From an uncultured Olsenella sp. (GTDB lineage: Bacteria; Actinomycetota; Coriobacteriia; Coriobacteriales; Atopobiaceae), in contig UQIF01000002.1 of assembly GCA_900540955.1 (NCBI GenBank), positions 62,001-126,000 of the forward strand: a stretch of 64,000 nt of DNA, written 5' to 3'. Made by a program: the position numbers and the translations under genes. Position 1 is the first letter of the stretch, and every line of letters starts with the position of its first letter. The notes beneath the pieces are model-generated. The model saw only the letters and a list, made by a program, of their open reading frames with translations, was not told the DNA's origin and made no database searches. Shown piece by piece: positions 49,910 through 59,656 of the stretch.

Positions 49910-52900
49910 TTGAGAGCTAGGCACGTAACCTCAGAGAAGGAGTACAGAACTCCATTCGGCGCCGCCCAGTTGGGCGGCGTCGTCACGCTGGGCATCGATA
50001 TCTGGGACGACGACGTCACGTTCTGCACGCTGAGGGTGTGGACCGATGCCCATGGCGAGCAGCTTATCGAGATGAGGGGGGCGTCTGCGGGCGACCACCT
50101 GCACTTCTCGGTGGACTATGAGCCTGCCGAGACGGGCGTCGTGTGGTACAGCTTCGACATCGAGGCCTCCGACGGCGCCGTGTGGCGCTACGGCGCGAAG
50201 CCCGGCTGGACTACTGGCGAGGGCGCCTTCGCCTACGGTGACCCGCCTTCTTTCCAGATCACCGTGTTCGAGCCGCGCGCGACGCAGCCCGACTGGTACA
50301 AGAAGGGCATCGTCTACCAGGTGTTCCCCGATCGCTTTGCGCGTGGGGAGGGCTGGCGCGAGCAGGCCGAGGCCGCTCTCGCGGCACACCGCAACGGCCC
50401 TGAGCGCATGCTCGTCGAGGACTGGGACGCCGCCCCTACGTATAAGCGCAAGTCCGCCACCGATCTCGGGATCGCGCGCTGGGACTTCTACGGCGGCACC
50501 CTCGAGGGCATCCGCGAGAAGCTCGGCTACCTCAAGGGCCTGGGCGTGACCGTCATCTACCTCAACCCGATCTTCGAGGCGCAGAGCAACCATCGTTACG
50601 ACACGGCCGATTACCTGCGCATCGACCCGATGCTGGGTACCGAGAAGGACTTCGGGCGCCTGTGCGACGAGGCCGCCGAGATGGGCATCTCGGTGATCCT
50701 CGACGGCGTGTGGAACCACTGCGGCCGCGACTCGGTGTACTTCAACCGCGACGGGAACTACCCCGGCCCCGGCGCCTGGCAGGCCCACGAGGACGGCGTG
50801 GAATCGCCCTACGCCGATTGGTTCACCTTCAACGAGGACGGAACCTACGCCGGCTGGTGGGGCAACCAGGACATGCCGAGCTACCGCGACGACTGCGAGC
50901 CGTTCCACGAGCTCGTGTGCGGCAAGGACGGCGTCGTGCGCAAGTGGTTGCGTGCCGGCGCGCGCGGCTGGCGCATGGACGTGGCCGACGAGCTTACCGA
51001 CGAGTTCATCGCCCAGATCAAGGCCGCCGCGGTGGCCGAGAAGGACGACTCCGTGCTCATCGGCGAGGTGTGGGAGGACGCGTCGAACAAGCTCGCCTAC
51101 GGCAAGCTCCGCCAGTACTTCCAGGGCAAGGAGCTCGACGGCGTGATGAACTACCCGCTGCGCACAGGGCTTCTTGACTACGTTTGCGGCCGCATCAGCG
51201 CCGACGAGCTGGCCGCCCGTCTGGAGCAGCTGCGCGAGAACTACCCGCGCGACGCTTTCTACAGTTCGCTCAACCTGCTGGGCAGCCATGACCGCGAGCG
51301 TCTCTACACGGTGCTCGGCAACGCGCCCGACCCCGAATCCATGACCGAGGACGAGCACGAGGCGTTCCGTCTCGACGAGGGCCAGGCGTCGCTGGCCATG
51401 AGCCGCCTGTGGCTCACCGTGCTGCTGCAGATGACGCTGCCCGGCGTGCCGTGCGTGTACTACGGCGACGAGCTGGGCCTCGAGGGCCTGCGCGACCCGT
51501 ACAACCGCGCGAGCTTCCCGTGGGGCGGCGGCCGTCGCGACTGCTTCAACATCTTCCGCAACGCCATCGCCATCCGTAAGACGCTTCCGGTGCTCACCGA
51601 CGGTGAGTTCGAGCCCTTTAGCAGCGGGCACGACGTGTTCGGCTTTTGGCGTCGCGGCAAGGACGGCAGCCAGGTCTGCGTGCTCGTCAACGCCGGACTC
51701 CACGACTCGCGCACCGTGCGCGTGCCCATGGTCGGCGAGGCCGTGAGCGATGTGGTGAGCGGCAACGCCCCCAAGGTCGATCAAGGCCAGGCCGAGGTGT
51801 TCCTGTGGCCGCTCGGCACCGCCATCCTGCACTTCCATAAGAAGATTCGTCTCCAGAAGCCGCTCGAGCGCGGCATGGGCGTGCTGTGCCACGTGACCTC
51901 CATCCCCAACGGCGGCAAGCCCGGCACCTTGGGCGCCCCGGCAAAGAAGTTCGTCGACTGGCTCGCCGCCGCCGGCGTGCGCTACTGGCAGGTCCTCCCG
52001 GTGACCCCGCCCGACAGCTTCGGCTCGCCCTATGCCGGTCTTGGCGCCTTCGCGGGCAACACCGCGCTGCTCGAGCGCGACGAGAAGGCCACGCTCAAGC
52101 TGCTGGACGGCTGCGAGAAGACCCGCACCTACCGCGATTTCTGCGAGGCCAACGAGTACTGGCTCACGAGCTACGCCTGCTTCATGGCGATCAAGGACCT
52201 CCTTGGCCCCGTCGAGTGGCAGAAGTGGCCCGAGAAATACCGGTCCTTCTCGCCGGATTTGGCTGACGACCCCAAGCTCAAGGCTGGTGTCGAGAAGCAC
52301 GTCAAGCTGCAGTTCGCGTTCGAGCGCGAGTGGGGCGAGCTGCGCGAGTACGCCAGCAAGCGCGGCGTCTCCATCGTGGGCGACATGCCCATGTACGTGA
52401 GCGGCGACTCTGCCGACGTCTGGGCCGAGCCCGACATCTTCAACCTCGGCGACGACGGCTACGCCGCCGCCCGTGCCGGCGCGCCCGGCGACGCCTTCGC
52501 TCCCGAGGGCCAGCTCTGGGGCAACCCGACGTATAGGTGGGACGTCCTGGCCGAGCAGGGCTTTGGCTGGTGGCTGTGCCGCTTCAGCCGCGCGTTCGAC
52601 GTGTACGACTACGTGCGCCTCGACCACTTCATCGGGTTCTCTTCCTACTACTCGATCCCCAAGGGCAAGAAGGCCTGCGAGGGCGAGTTCAACTTCGGCC
52701 CGGGCGCCGAGCTCTTTGAGGCGGCCTACGCGCAGTTCGGCCCGCTGCCGTTCATCGCCGAAGATCTCGGCGTGATCACGCCGGCCGTCCGCGCGCTCGT
52801 GGCGCAGACCGGAATTCCCGGCATGGACGTCGTGCAGTTCGCCGACGGCGACGTGCGCGGAGGGTACGTGCCCAAGCCCGGCACCGTGGTCTACGCCGGC

Positions 52901-53179
52901 ACGCACGACAACCAGACCCTGCTCGGGTGGGTCAAGTCGCGCTTCGGAGTTGAGGGCGAGGAGGCCTGTGAGCTCGCGGGGCGCATCGCCCGTGATGTGC
53001 TGGCAACGGACGCCGACGTGGCCGTCATGCAGCTGCAAGACGTGCTCGGCTTGGACGACGACGCGCGCATGAACGTCCCCGGCGTGGCCGAGGGCAACTG
53101 GAGCTGGCGGGCCGATGACGATGCGGTCGCCGATGCGGCCGAACACTTGGCAGACCTCGTTCGCGAAAGCGGTCGATAG
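49910..53179 (+). CDS. fusion of GH13 glycogen-debranching enzyme and GH77 4-alpha-glucanotransferase
   Basis: 1089 aa, TTG start 4 nt after glgA with ACAGG as ribosome site. Residues about 1-125 are a beta-sandwich N domain (FGAAQLGGVVTLGIDIW), 130-570 a GH13 barrel of the neopullulanase/pullulanase type (KGIVYQVFPDRFA, nucleophile Asp357 in GWRMDVADE, acid/base Glu in LIGEVWED, and NLLGSHDRERL), and about 570-640 its C domain. From 650 a complete MalQ (GH77) follows: RGMGVLCHVTSIPN, the nucleophile-type Asp in YDYVRLDHFIG, FIAEDLGVITP and GTHDNQTLLGW. The two activities work one after the other in opening branches and rearranging chains during glycogen turnover. Confidence 0.92.
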   Translation: MRARHVTSEKEYRTPFGAAQLGGVVTLGIDIWDDDVTFCTLRVWTDAHGEQLIEMRGASAGDHLHFSVDYEPAETGVVWYSFDIEASDGAVWRYGAKPGWTTGEGAFAYGDPPSFQITVFEPRATQPDWYKKGIVYQVFPDRFARGEGWREQAEAALAAHRNGPERMLVEDWDAAPTYKRKSATDLGIARWDFYGGTLEGIREKLGYLKGLGVTVIYLNPIFEAQSNHRYDTADYLRIDPMLGTEKDFGRLCDEAAEMGISVILDGVWNHCGRDSVYFNRDGNYPGPGAWQAHEDGVESPYADWFTFNEDGTYAGWWGNQDMPSYRDDCEPFHELVCGKDGVVRKWLRAGARGWRMDVADELTDEFIAQIKAAAVAEKDDSVLIGEVWEDASNKLAYGKLRQYFQGKELDGVMNYPLRTGLLDYVCGRISADELAARLEQLRENYPRDAFYSSLNLLGSHDRERLYTVLGNAPDPESMTEDEHEAFRLDEGQASLAMSRLWLTVLLQMTLPGVPCVYYGDELGLEGLRDPYNRASFPWGGGRRDCFNIFRNAIAIRKTLPVLTDGEFEPFSSGHDVFGFWRRGKDGSQVCVLVNAGLHDSRTVRVPMVGEAVSDVVSGNAPKVDQGQAEVFLWPLGTAILHFHKKIRLQKPLERGMGVLCHVTSIPNGGKPGTLGAPAKKFVDWLAAAGVRYWQVLPVTPPDSFGSPYAGLGAFAGNTALLERDEKATLKLLDGCEKTRTYRDFCEANEYWLTSYACFMAIKDLLGPVEWQKWPEKYRSFSPDLADDPKLKAGVEKHVKLQFAFEREWGELREYASKRGVSIVGDMPMYVSGDSADVWAEPDIFNLGDDGYAAARAGAPGDAFAPEGQLWGNPTYRWDVLAEQGFGWWLCRFSRAFDVYDYVRLDHFIGFSSYYSIPKGKKACEGEFNFGPGAELFEAAYAQFGPLPFIAEDLGVITPAVRALVAQTGIPGMDVVQFADGDVRGGYVPKPGTVVYAGTHDNQTLLGWVKSRFGVEGEEACELAGRIARDVLATDADVAVMQLQDVLGLDDDARMNVPGVAEGNWSWRADDDAVADAAEHLADLVRESGR

Positions 53180-53183
53180 CAGG

Positions 53184-53221
53184 CGGGCCCGTCAACCTGA
53201 AGGCTGACGGGCCCGATTTTT
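53184..53221 (+). terminator. terminator of the glycogen cluster
   Basis: CGGGCCCGTCA (53184-53194) pairs with TGACGGGCCCG (53205-53215), then ATTTTT. Confidence 0.92.
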
Positions 53222-53296
53222 GCGTGTCGCCCGGCGCCCAAAGAACGAATGAAGGGCGCAAAGCGTCCTTGAGGCCATGGATCGCTCTGGCTGTCG

Positions 53297-54058
53297 TCAA
53301 AGGTCGCGATAGTCAACGAGACGCAGGTCGTCGATGGCGTCGAGCCATGCGCGGAAGGCCGGGTCCACGAGGAGGTCGGCCTCCTGCGCCCGCACGCGCG
53401 TGAGGGAGGAAGTGGCGAGCGCAAACTCGTCGAGGTAGCCGGGGTGGCAGATGAGGACGACGGTCTGCCCGTCCGCCATGTCCTCGACGACGCGGCGGAT
53501 GTCGCGCGCGGGGACGTAATCGGCGCGCATCGACTCCATGACGAGCCGGACCTCGGTTGCGTCGCAGCACACCGCGGGAACGTCGAGCGGCAACGGTTGC
53601 TCCTTCAGGCCGAGCTCGTCTGCGACCTCGTGGATAGCGCGATAGAGGTTGTTGCTGCGGACGGCGTGCGCCTCGAAGTAGTCGGGCTCGCGGCCGACGA
53701 TTTGGGTGAAGCATTCGTGCTGCGCGCGAATCTCGATGCAGGCCTCGTCGAAATCGATGGGCTCGACGCCCGCGGCCCACGCGGCATGGTACTCGCGGCT
53801 TCGCTTGAAGCGCCCGTCGGGCCCGAGCAGGCTCGGAATCAGCGCGGGGTCGGCGCACGGCTTGCCGAGGCACAGGTTCGTGTGCTGGCCCACGGCGATA
53901 TCGGCACCGTCGAGGAGCGACCATCCGCGCGCGGCCTCGGGCATGTTCGGCATGAGGCCGACCGAGCGGACGACACCCTCGTGAACGGTTCGAGCGATGC
54001 CGAGGTCGATGGCGTAGGAGTAGCCGAGGTCGTCGGCGCGGATGAGCAGCTGCTTCAC
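53297..54058 (-). CDS. ChbG/YdjC-like carbohydrate deacetylase
   Basis: 253 aa. ChbG enzymes remove an acetyl group from N-acetylated sugars such as chitobiose 6-phosphate. Metal-site motifs are visible: RADDLGYS near the N-terminus (adjacent Asp residues), GQHTNL and EAHAVRSNNL. The C-terminal CHPGYLD matches the family. The length is normal. It lies 23 nt downstream of the PTS EIIBC gene on the same strand, so the two are one operon. This suggests that the PTS brings in an acetylated disaccharide. Confidence 0.88.
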   Translation of the reverse strand: MKQLLIRADDLGYSYAIDLGIARTVHEGVVRSVGLMPNMPEAARGWSLLDGADIAVGQHTNLCLGKPCADPALIPSLLGPDGRFKRSREYHAAWAAGVEPIDFDEACIEIRAQHECFTQIVGREPDYFEAHAVRSNNLYRAIHEVADELGLKEQPLPLDVPAVCCDATEVRLVMESMRADYVPARDIRRVVEDMADGQTVVLICHPGYLDEFALATSSLTRVRAQEADLLVDPAFRAWLDAIDDLRLVDYRDL

Positions 54059-54081
54059 GGGCTTCTTTCCAGGTTTTCGCG

Positions 54082-55581
54082 TTAGTCGGCCAGGGGAGTG
54101 TGCGTCGCGGGCGCGACGGGCGTGCGGTCATCCGTGGCGGATTCTTGGGCGAGGGCGGCAGCGGCGTCGACCGCAAGCTGCTCCTTCGTAAAGCCCCAGA
54201 GATACGCGATCGCCGTTGCGGCGACGAAGGCGGCGCCGTTGGAGACGCAGCACCAAAAGATGTTCATGGGGCCGCCCGCGGCGAAGCCGGCGATCATAAT
54301 GATGTTCGTCGCGCCGACGGTGTAGGCGGTCACGTGCGTGAGCGCGGCGACGAGGCCGCCGATCGCGCCGCCGGCGACCATGCCGGCAAAGCAGCGCGGA
54401 TACTTGAAGCCGCAGCCGTAGAGCGCGGGCTCCGTCACGCCGCCGATCACGCCCGAGATCGTGAAGCCGAGCATCGCGCCGCGCTCGTTCTTCTCTTTAA
54501 GGCGCAGGAAGGCGCCGAACGCCATGCCCCAAGCCGCGAACTGAGCAATCGTGGCGGCGACCAGGACGCAGGAGTCGGAGCCGCTCGAGAGCAGCTGGAC
54601 GATGGCGAGCGAGAGGAGCACCCAGACCATGCCCGTCATCACGAAGAACTCCCAGACGGCGGCGAACACGGTAAGGGCGAGGATGCTCACGACGCCGCCC
54701 TCGTTGCCAAGCGCGAACATCGCGTTGCCAAGAAGGGCGCCGAGTTCGTTGCCCAGCGGGGCGAGCGCGCAGAGCGCGACCGGAATCATGACGAACATGG
54801 TAAGCACGGGCACGAAGACCACGGCGAGCATGTCGGGGACGAGCTTCTTTGCGAGCTTCTCGATCTGGGCGAGCACGGGCATGCACAGGAGCATGGGCAG
54901 GACGGTCGTGGAGTAGTCGGTAAGGGCCGCGGGCAGGATTCCGTAGATCGCGGTCGTCGCGGCGCCGCCGTTTGCTGCGGCGTGGACGAGGTCCATGAGC
55001 TCGGGGGCGATGAGGACGCCGCCGAGGAGCATGCCGAGCTGCTCGCTGCATCCGAGCTGGCGCGCGGCCGACCAGCCGATGTAGATGGGTAGGAAGTAGT
55101 AGCCGGCGTTGTAGATCCAGTTGTAGAAGAGGTTGTAGATCTCGGAGTCCGCCGACCAGATGCCCAGCATGACCGGGCCGCAGACCACGGCGATGGCGCG
55201 AAACATTGCCGCGCCCATGATCAGCGGGATGAGCGTGACCATGGTCTTCGAGAAGTAGGCGAGCGCAGAGGCGGTGATGGTGCGGGCCGTGTTCGCCGCG
55301 GGTGCGGGGGCAGCTGTCGCCGTGCGGGCTGCGGGCGCGCCGCAGGCCAGAAGCGCGTCGTAGACCTTCGTGACGTTTTGGCCCACAATGACCTGGTACT
55401 CGCCGCCCGACCACTGGGCAGTGAGCACGCCGTCGATGGCCTTTACCTGGTCATCTGCGGGGACAGTGGGGTCGATGAGGGTAAAGCGCAGACGCGTCAT
55501 GCAATGCACGACGCCTGCGACGTTCTGGGCGCCGCCAACGGCCGCGAGCACTTCCTGGGCGATTCTCTGGTTGTTGTCCAC
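54082..55581 (-). CDS. PTS sugar transporter EIIBC (glucose/beta-glucoside family)
   Basis: 499 aa from GTG 55581, chosen because CGGGAG precedes it and the EIIB domain begins there; upstream in-frame codons are not conserved-looking. EIIB at 1-85 has the phosphorylated cysteine at Cys27 (VVHCMTRLRFTL). An Ala/Pro linker of about 30 residues leads to a ten-helix EIIC domain with GVIGGVTEPALYG, the typical EIIC motif. No EIIA domain is attached, so it depends on an EIIA from elsewhere. Its partner is the ChbG-like deacetylase, and the sugar is probably a beta-linked or acetylated disaccharide. No BglG-type antiterminator gene is seen nearby. It is divergent from mfd. Confidence 0.9.
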   Translation of the reverse strand: MDNNQRIAQEVLAAVGGAQNVAGVVHCMTRLRFTLIDPTVPADDQVKAIDGVLTAQWSGGEYQVIVGQNVTKVYDALLACGAPAARTATAAPAPAANTARTITASALAYFSKTMVTLIPLIMGAAMFRAIAVVCGPVMLGIWSADSEIYNLFYNWIYNAGYYFLPIYIGWSAARQLGCSEQLGMLLGGVLIAPELMDLVHAAANGGAATTAIYGILPAALTDYSTTVLPMLLCMPVLAQIEKLAKKLVPDMLAVVFVPVLTMFVMIPVALCALAPLGNELGALLGNAMFALGNEGGVVSILALTVFAAVWEFFVMTGMVWVLLSLAIVQLLSSGSDSCVLVAATIAQFAAWGMAFGAFLRLKEKNERGAMLGFTISGVIGGVTEPALYGCGFKYPRCFAGMVAGGAIGGLVAALTHVTAYTVGATNIIMIAGFAAGGPMNIFWCCVSNGAAFVAATAIAYLWGFTKEQLAVDAAAALAQESATDDRTPVAPATHTPLAD

Positions 55582-55778
55582 GGGCACTCCCGTTCTAAGT
55601 CGTTGATTGGTCAACATCGCGAGATGAATGGTACCTCTATATTGAGGAAGTTGTTGATAGCTCATCATCTTCAAGGAACCTTCAAATGCTGTCGGCGCTG
55701 TGTTGCGCGCGGCGTCAGGCGATGAGCGCGACGAATTGCAGGTACAATGTGGCGAGATAAACCGCACGTCGTAGCCGG

Positions 55779-55817
55779 GGTTTCAAGGAAACCTCGGCTT
55801 AGCCGCATGCCGAGGAG
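55779..55817 (+). promoter_or_regulatory. mfd leader with two competing hairpins over the ribosome site
   Basis: GGTTTC-AAG-GAAACC (55779-55793) overlaps by two bases a second stem CCTCGGC / GCCGAGG (55792-55798 with 55809-55815) whose right arm includes part of the GAGGAG ribosome site (55812-55817). TACAAT at 55743-55748 may be the -10 box. The hairpins could limit translation of mfd. Confidence 0.45.
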
Positions 55818-55826
55818 CCTCATTAC

Positions 55827-58800
55827 ATGCTCATCAACCGCGTTTCTCGCCAGATCATGACCTGCCCTGAGCTCGAGCCGCTCGTCCGCGCGCTCGGGGC
55901 GGGCGACGACGCCACCTTGGCCGTTGCCCAGTCCGCCCGTCCGCTCATGCTGGCGGCTATCTGGGCCGACGACCCGCGCCCGTGTCTGTTTGTGGTCTCG
56001 GGCGAGGAGGCCGCCGACCGCGCCGCCCGCGCGCTCGCCGCATGGCTCGGCCAGGACGTCGTCTGCCGCTACCCCGAGCGCCGAGACTACCCGTGGAGCG
56101 AGAAGGCCCCCGAGGATTCTGTGGTCGGCGCCCGCTGCCGCGCCGTCGCGCGCCTGGCCGAGGGGGAGCGCTGCATCGTCGTGGCGTCGGCGCGCTCGCT
56201 GCTGCGCCGCGTGCCGCCCGCAGGGTCCGGCTACTGGGCCTCGAGCACGTTTTCCGTGGGCGACGAGGTGCCCTTCGACGAGGTCCCGGCCCTTCTTGTG
56301 GGCATGGGTTACGCCGATAACGGCGAGGTTGACGTGCCCGGCAGCTTTCACGTGCACGGCGACGCGGTTGACGTTTTTCCGGCGCAGGCCACGACGCCGG
56401 TGCGCATCGAGTTCTTCGGCGACGAGATCGACCGCGTGCGCCGTATGGTCGCGGCCACCGGCCAAACCATCGGCGAGCTCAAGAGCGTGACCGTCTCGCC
56501 GTGCCGCGAGATGGCCTTGACCGACGAGACCGTGGCGCGCGCTGAGGAGGCGCTCTACGCCCGCGCACAGAACGACAACGCCCTGGCCGCTGACCTGGAG
56601 CTTATTGGCGCCCGCGCCGCCCAGCCCGCGCTCGAGCGTTATCTGCCGGAGCTGTATAGCGGGTCCGCCACGCCCATCGACCACGCGAGCGCGAACACCC
56701 TTGTGGTCCTCGCCGAGCCGCGCGCCCTCTTCGACGACTGCCTGCGCGCCGCCGACGAGGTCGAGCAGGCGGCGACGGCGGCGCGCGTCTCGACCAAGGG
56801 GCTCTACACGAACCCGCGCCAGCTCGACTTCGGACGCCAGCAGCGCCTGAGCTTCGCGTCGATGCTGCGCGCCGGCGCGGGTGCCGTCACCGCGAGCCTC
56901 GAGGTGCGCCAGCCGGGCGTCAACGGCTCGGACTCCAAGCTCATCGGCCGTGTGCGCCAGCTCGTGGCCGACCGCTCTGTCACGCTCTTTGCGGTGCCCG
57001 ACCGCGGCGCGCGCGAGGCGCTTGAGCTGCGCTTCAACGACGAGGGCATTCCCTTTGCCGAGTCGCTCGGCTCCGCTGCCGAGAACGCGCACGACGTGTG
57101 CGACGACGACGCGCGCTTCGACGCGCCGGCGCTTGCCCGCGATCGCGTGACCTTTATCGACGCGCCCGTGCCCGCCGGCGTCGTGATTCCTGCGGCGCGC
57201 CTGGGAATTCTTTCGATCGACGACCTCGCGTCGCGCACCGCCAAGGCTCGCCGCCGCGCCAAGCGCGTGGACCCCACGAGCGTGACCTTTCCCTTCAAGC
57301 CGGGCGACTACGTCGTCCACGCGACGCACGGCATCGCGCTGTTCTCCGACATCGTGCGCCAGGAGGTCGGCGGGCGCGAGCGCGATTATTTCCAGCTCTC
57401 CTACGCCGGCGGCGACAAGCTCTTTGTGCCGCTCGAGCAGGTCGACCGCATCACGCGCTACGTCGGCCCCGACGGCGACTCGCCGCGCCTCACGCGCCTG
57501 AACACCGCCGACTGGAGCAGGGCCACGGGCAAGGCCCGCAAGTCCGCGAAGAAGCTCGCGTTCGATTTGGTCGATCTCTATACGCGTCGATCGTCGGTGA
57601 CGGGCTTCGCGTTCAGCCCCGACACCCCCGCGCAGGAGGACATGGAGTCGAGCTTCAGCTATGACCTAACGCCTGACCAGGCGAGCGCCGTGGCCGACAT
57701 CAAGGCGGACATGGAGGCGCGCAAGCCGATGGACCGACTGCTTTGCGGCGACGTGGGCTTCGGAAAGACCGAGGTCGCGCTGCGCGCGGCGTTCAAGTGC
57801 TGCCAGGATGCCAAGCAGGTCATGATCTTGTGCCCGACGACGATTCTCGCGCAGCAGCACTTCGAAACCTTCTTTGAGCGGTTCGCGCCGTTTGACCTCA
57901 AGGTTGCCGTGCTGTCGCGCTTTGTCACGCCCGCTCAGCAGCGCCGTGCGCTCGCGGGCTTCGCAGACGGCTCGGTCGACGTGCTCGTGGGCACGCACCG
58001 GCTGCTGTCCGCCGATGTCAACCCGTACGATTTGGGCCTCGTCATCATCGATGAGGAGCAGCGCTTCGGCGTGCAGCACAAGGAGCAGCTCAAGAACCTT
58101 CGCGAGCAGGTTGACGTGCTCACGCTCTCGGCCACGCCGATCCCGCGTACGATGCAGATGGCCATGAGCGGCGTGCGCGACATGAGCCTGATCATGACGC
58201 CGCCGCCCGGGCGCCTGCCCGTTAAGGTCACAGTGGGGGAGTACGACCCCGACGTGGTCTCGGCGGCGATCCGCGCCGAGCTCGCGCGCAAGGGCCAGGT
58301 CTACTACGTGAGCAACCGCGTCCACACCATCGACGACGCGGTGTCGCGCGTGATGGAGGCGGCGCCCGAGGCGCGCGTGGCCGTTGCGCACGGAAAGATG
58401 AGTGCCAAGCAGGTCGAGGACGTGATGCTGCGGTTCAACGAGCACGAGGTGGACGTGCTTGTGGCCACGACCATCATTGAGAGCGGCATCGACAACTCGC
58501 ACTCGAATACGTTGATCATCGAGGACTCGCAGCGGCTTGGCTTGGCGCAGCTCTACCAGCTCAAGGGCCGTGTGGGCCGCAGCCGGCAGCAGGCCTACGC
58601 GTACTTCATGTTCCCTGGCGAGGTGCCGCTCACGCCCGAGGCCACCGATCGCCTTACGGCAATCAACGAGTACCAGGATTTGGGCAGCGGCATGAAGATC
58701 GCCATGCGCGACCTCGAGATCCGCGGCGCCGGCTCCCTTATGGGTGCCGAGCAGCACGGCAACCTCTCGAGCGTTGGCTTCGACCTCTTTACGCAGATGC

Positions 58801-59288
58801 TCGGCGAGGCCGTTGCCGAGGCGCGCGGCGAGGCGCGCGACGTGGAGCTGGCGGAGGTCAACATCAACCTGCCGGCGGACTTCTTCCTTGCGGAGGAGTA
58901 CCTGCCCGAGGTCGACCGCCGCGTGCTCGTGTACCGTAAGCTTGCCGCCGCGGTGGACATAGCCGAGGTCGACACGCTTCAGGAGGAGACCGAGGAGCGC
59001 TTCGGCGCGCTGCCGCTCACGGGCAAAAACCTCTTTGACCGTGCGCGTGTGCGCATCCGCGCCCAGCGTTTGGGCTGCACGACCGTCAACCTCACGAACG
59101 GGCGCATCATCTACCAGGGCATTGACGTGCCGCGTGCCGTGGCGCTCAAGCTCAAGGGGGAGGGAGCGCTCAACTACCCGAAGACCCACAAGCTCGCGTA
59201 TCCGTTCCGGCGCAAGGACTCCGAGCTCATGCCCGTCGCGCTCGGTGTGCTCGAGCAGATCGGCGGCGATGACGAGCTGGACGAGTAA
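55827..59288 (+). CDS. mfd: transcription-repair coupling factor
   Basis: 1153 aa. Removes stalled RNA polymerase and recruits UvrA. Layout: a UvrB-like N-terminal part with the FFGDEIDRVR segment (about residues 190-215), the RNA polymerase interaction domain (FKPGDYVVHATHGIALF, about 490), and a RecG-like translocase. Its Walker A is GDVGFGKT (about 643-650), followed by IIDEEQRFGVQ, LSATPIPRTMQ and QLKGRVGRSRQQAYAY. The C-terminal TRCF domain (EEYLPEVDRRVLVYRKLA) completes it. Full length. Confidence 0.97.
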   Translation: MLINRVSRQIMTCPELEPLVRALGAGDDATLAVAQSARPLMLAAIWADDPRPCLFVVSGEEAADRAARALAAWLGQDVVCRYPERRDYPWSEKAPEDSVVGARCRAVARLAEGERCIVVASARSLLRRVPPAGSGYWASSTFSVGDEVPFDEVPALLVGMGYADNGEVDVPGSFHVHGDAVDVFPAQATTPVRIEFFGDEIDRVRRMVAATGQTIGELKSVTVSPCREMALTDETVARAEEALYARAQNDNALAADLELIGARAAQPALERYLPELYSGSATPIDHASANTLVVLAEPRALFDDCLRAADEVEQAATAARVSTKGLYTNPRQLDFGRQQRLSFASMLRAGAGAVTASLEVRQPGVNGSDSKLIGRVRQLVADRSVTLFAVPDRGAREALELRFNDEGIPFAESLGSAAENAHDVCDDDARFDAPALARDRVTFIDAPVPAGVVIPAARLGILSIDDLASRTAKARRRAKRVDPTSVTFPFKPGDYVVHATHGIALFSDIVRQEVGGRERDYFQLSYAGGDKLFVPLEQVDRITRYVGPDGDSPRLTRLNTADWSRATGKARKSAKKLAFDLVDLYTRRSSVTGFAFSPDTPAQEDMESSFSYDLTPDQASAVADIKADMEARKPMDRLLCGDVGFGKTEVALRAAFKCCQDAKQVMILCPTTILAQQHFETFFERFAPFDLKVAVLSRFVTPAQQRRALAGFADGSVDVLVGTHRLLSADVNPYDLGLVIIDEEQRFGVQHKEQLKNLREQVDVLTLSATPIPRTMQMAMSGVRDMSLIMTPPPGRLPVKVTVGEYDPDVVSAAIRAELARKGQVYYVSNRVHTIDDAVSRVMEAAPEARVAVAHGKMSAKQVEDVMLRFNEHEVDVLVATTIIESGIDNSHSNTLIIEDSQRLGLAQLYQLKGRVGRSRQQAYAYFMFPGEVPLTPEATDRLTAINEYQDLGSGMKIAMRDLEIRGAGSLMGAEQHGNLSSVGFDLFTQMLGEAVAEARGEARDVELAEVNINLPADFFLAEEYLPEVDRRVLVYRKLAAAVDIAEVDTLQEETEERFGALPLTGKNLFDRARVRIRAQRLGCTTVNLTNGRIIYQGIDVPRAVALKLKGEGALNYPKTHKLAYPFRRKDSELMPVALGVLEQIGGDDELDE

Positions 59289-59341
59289 GAAGATAGTGGG
59301 GCGGCATGGCGCGCTGCCGCTTGAGCCAGCCTCCCTCTTTG

Positions 59342-59374
59342 ATCGCCCGGCCGACTCCTGGCCGGGCGATTTTC
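59342..59374 (+). terminator. terminator of mfd
   Basis: ATCGCCCGGCC (59342-59352) pairs with GGCCGGGCGAT (59360-59370), then TTTTC. Confidence 0.9.
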
Positions 59375-59422
59375 GTGCTCGCGTGCGCCGAAATGCCTCC
59401 GGGGCTACGCCGGGGCGCCCCT

Positions 59423-59565
59423 GCGCGCCGAAAGCGGCTCCGGGCTACGTCTTTTGGCGTCCAGGGGTCGTGCGGTTCCGCGGCGGGGAGGGCCCAACTG
59501 GCCTTTTGTGCCGAACGGGTTCTCGCGGGTTGCAAAAGCACGTAGCCCGCAGAGCGCTTCGGCGC
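59423..59565. repeat. intergenic inverted-end repeat element, copy D1
   Basis: First of two full elements in the 600-bp gap between mfd and mazG. The left arm 59423-59455 (…CTCCGGGCTACGTCTTTT) is inverted at 59534-59565 (AAAAGCACGTAGCCCG…). The core motif AACTGGCCTTTTGTG is at 59496-59510. Single extra arms flank it at 59385-59413 and 59578-59607. Confidence 0.7.
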
Positions 59566-59656
59566 AGGCGCGGTCGGAGACGTGGCCCGGAGGTGGTTTC
59601 GGCGCACGGCCGCCTGCCCGAGCGCGCTTTTGGCCCTCGGGCCACGTCCGCGCCGT

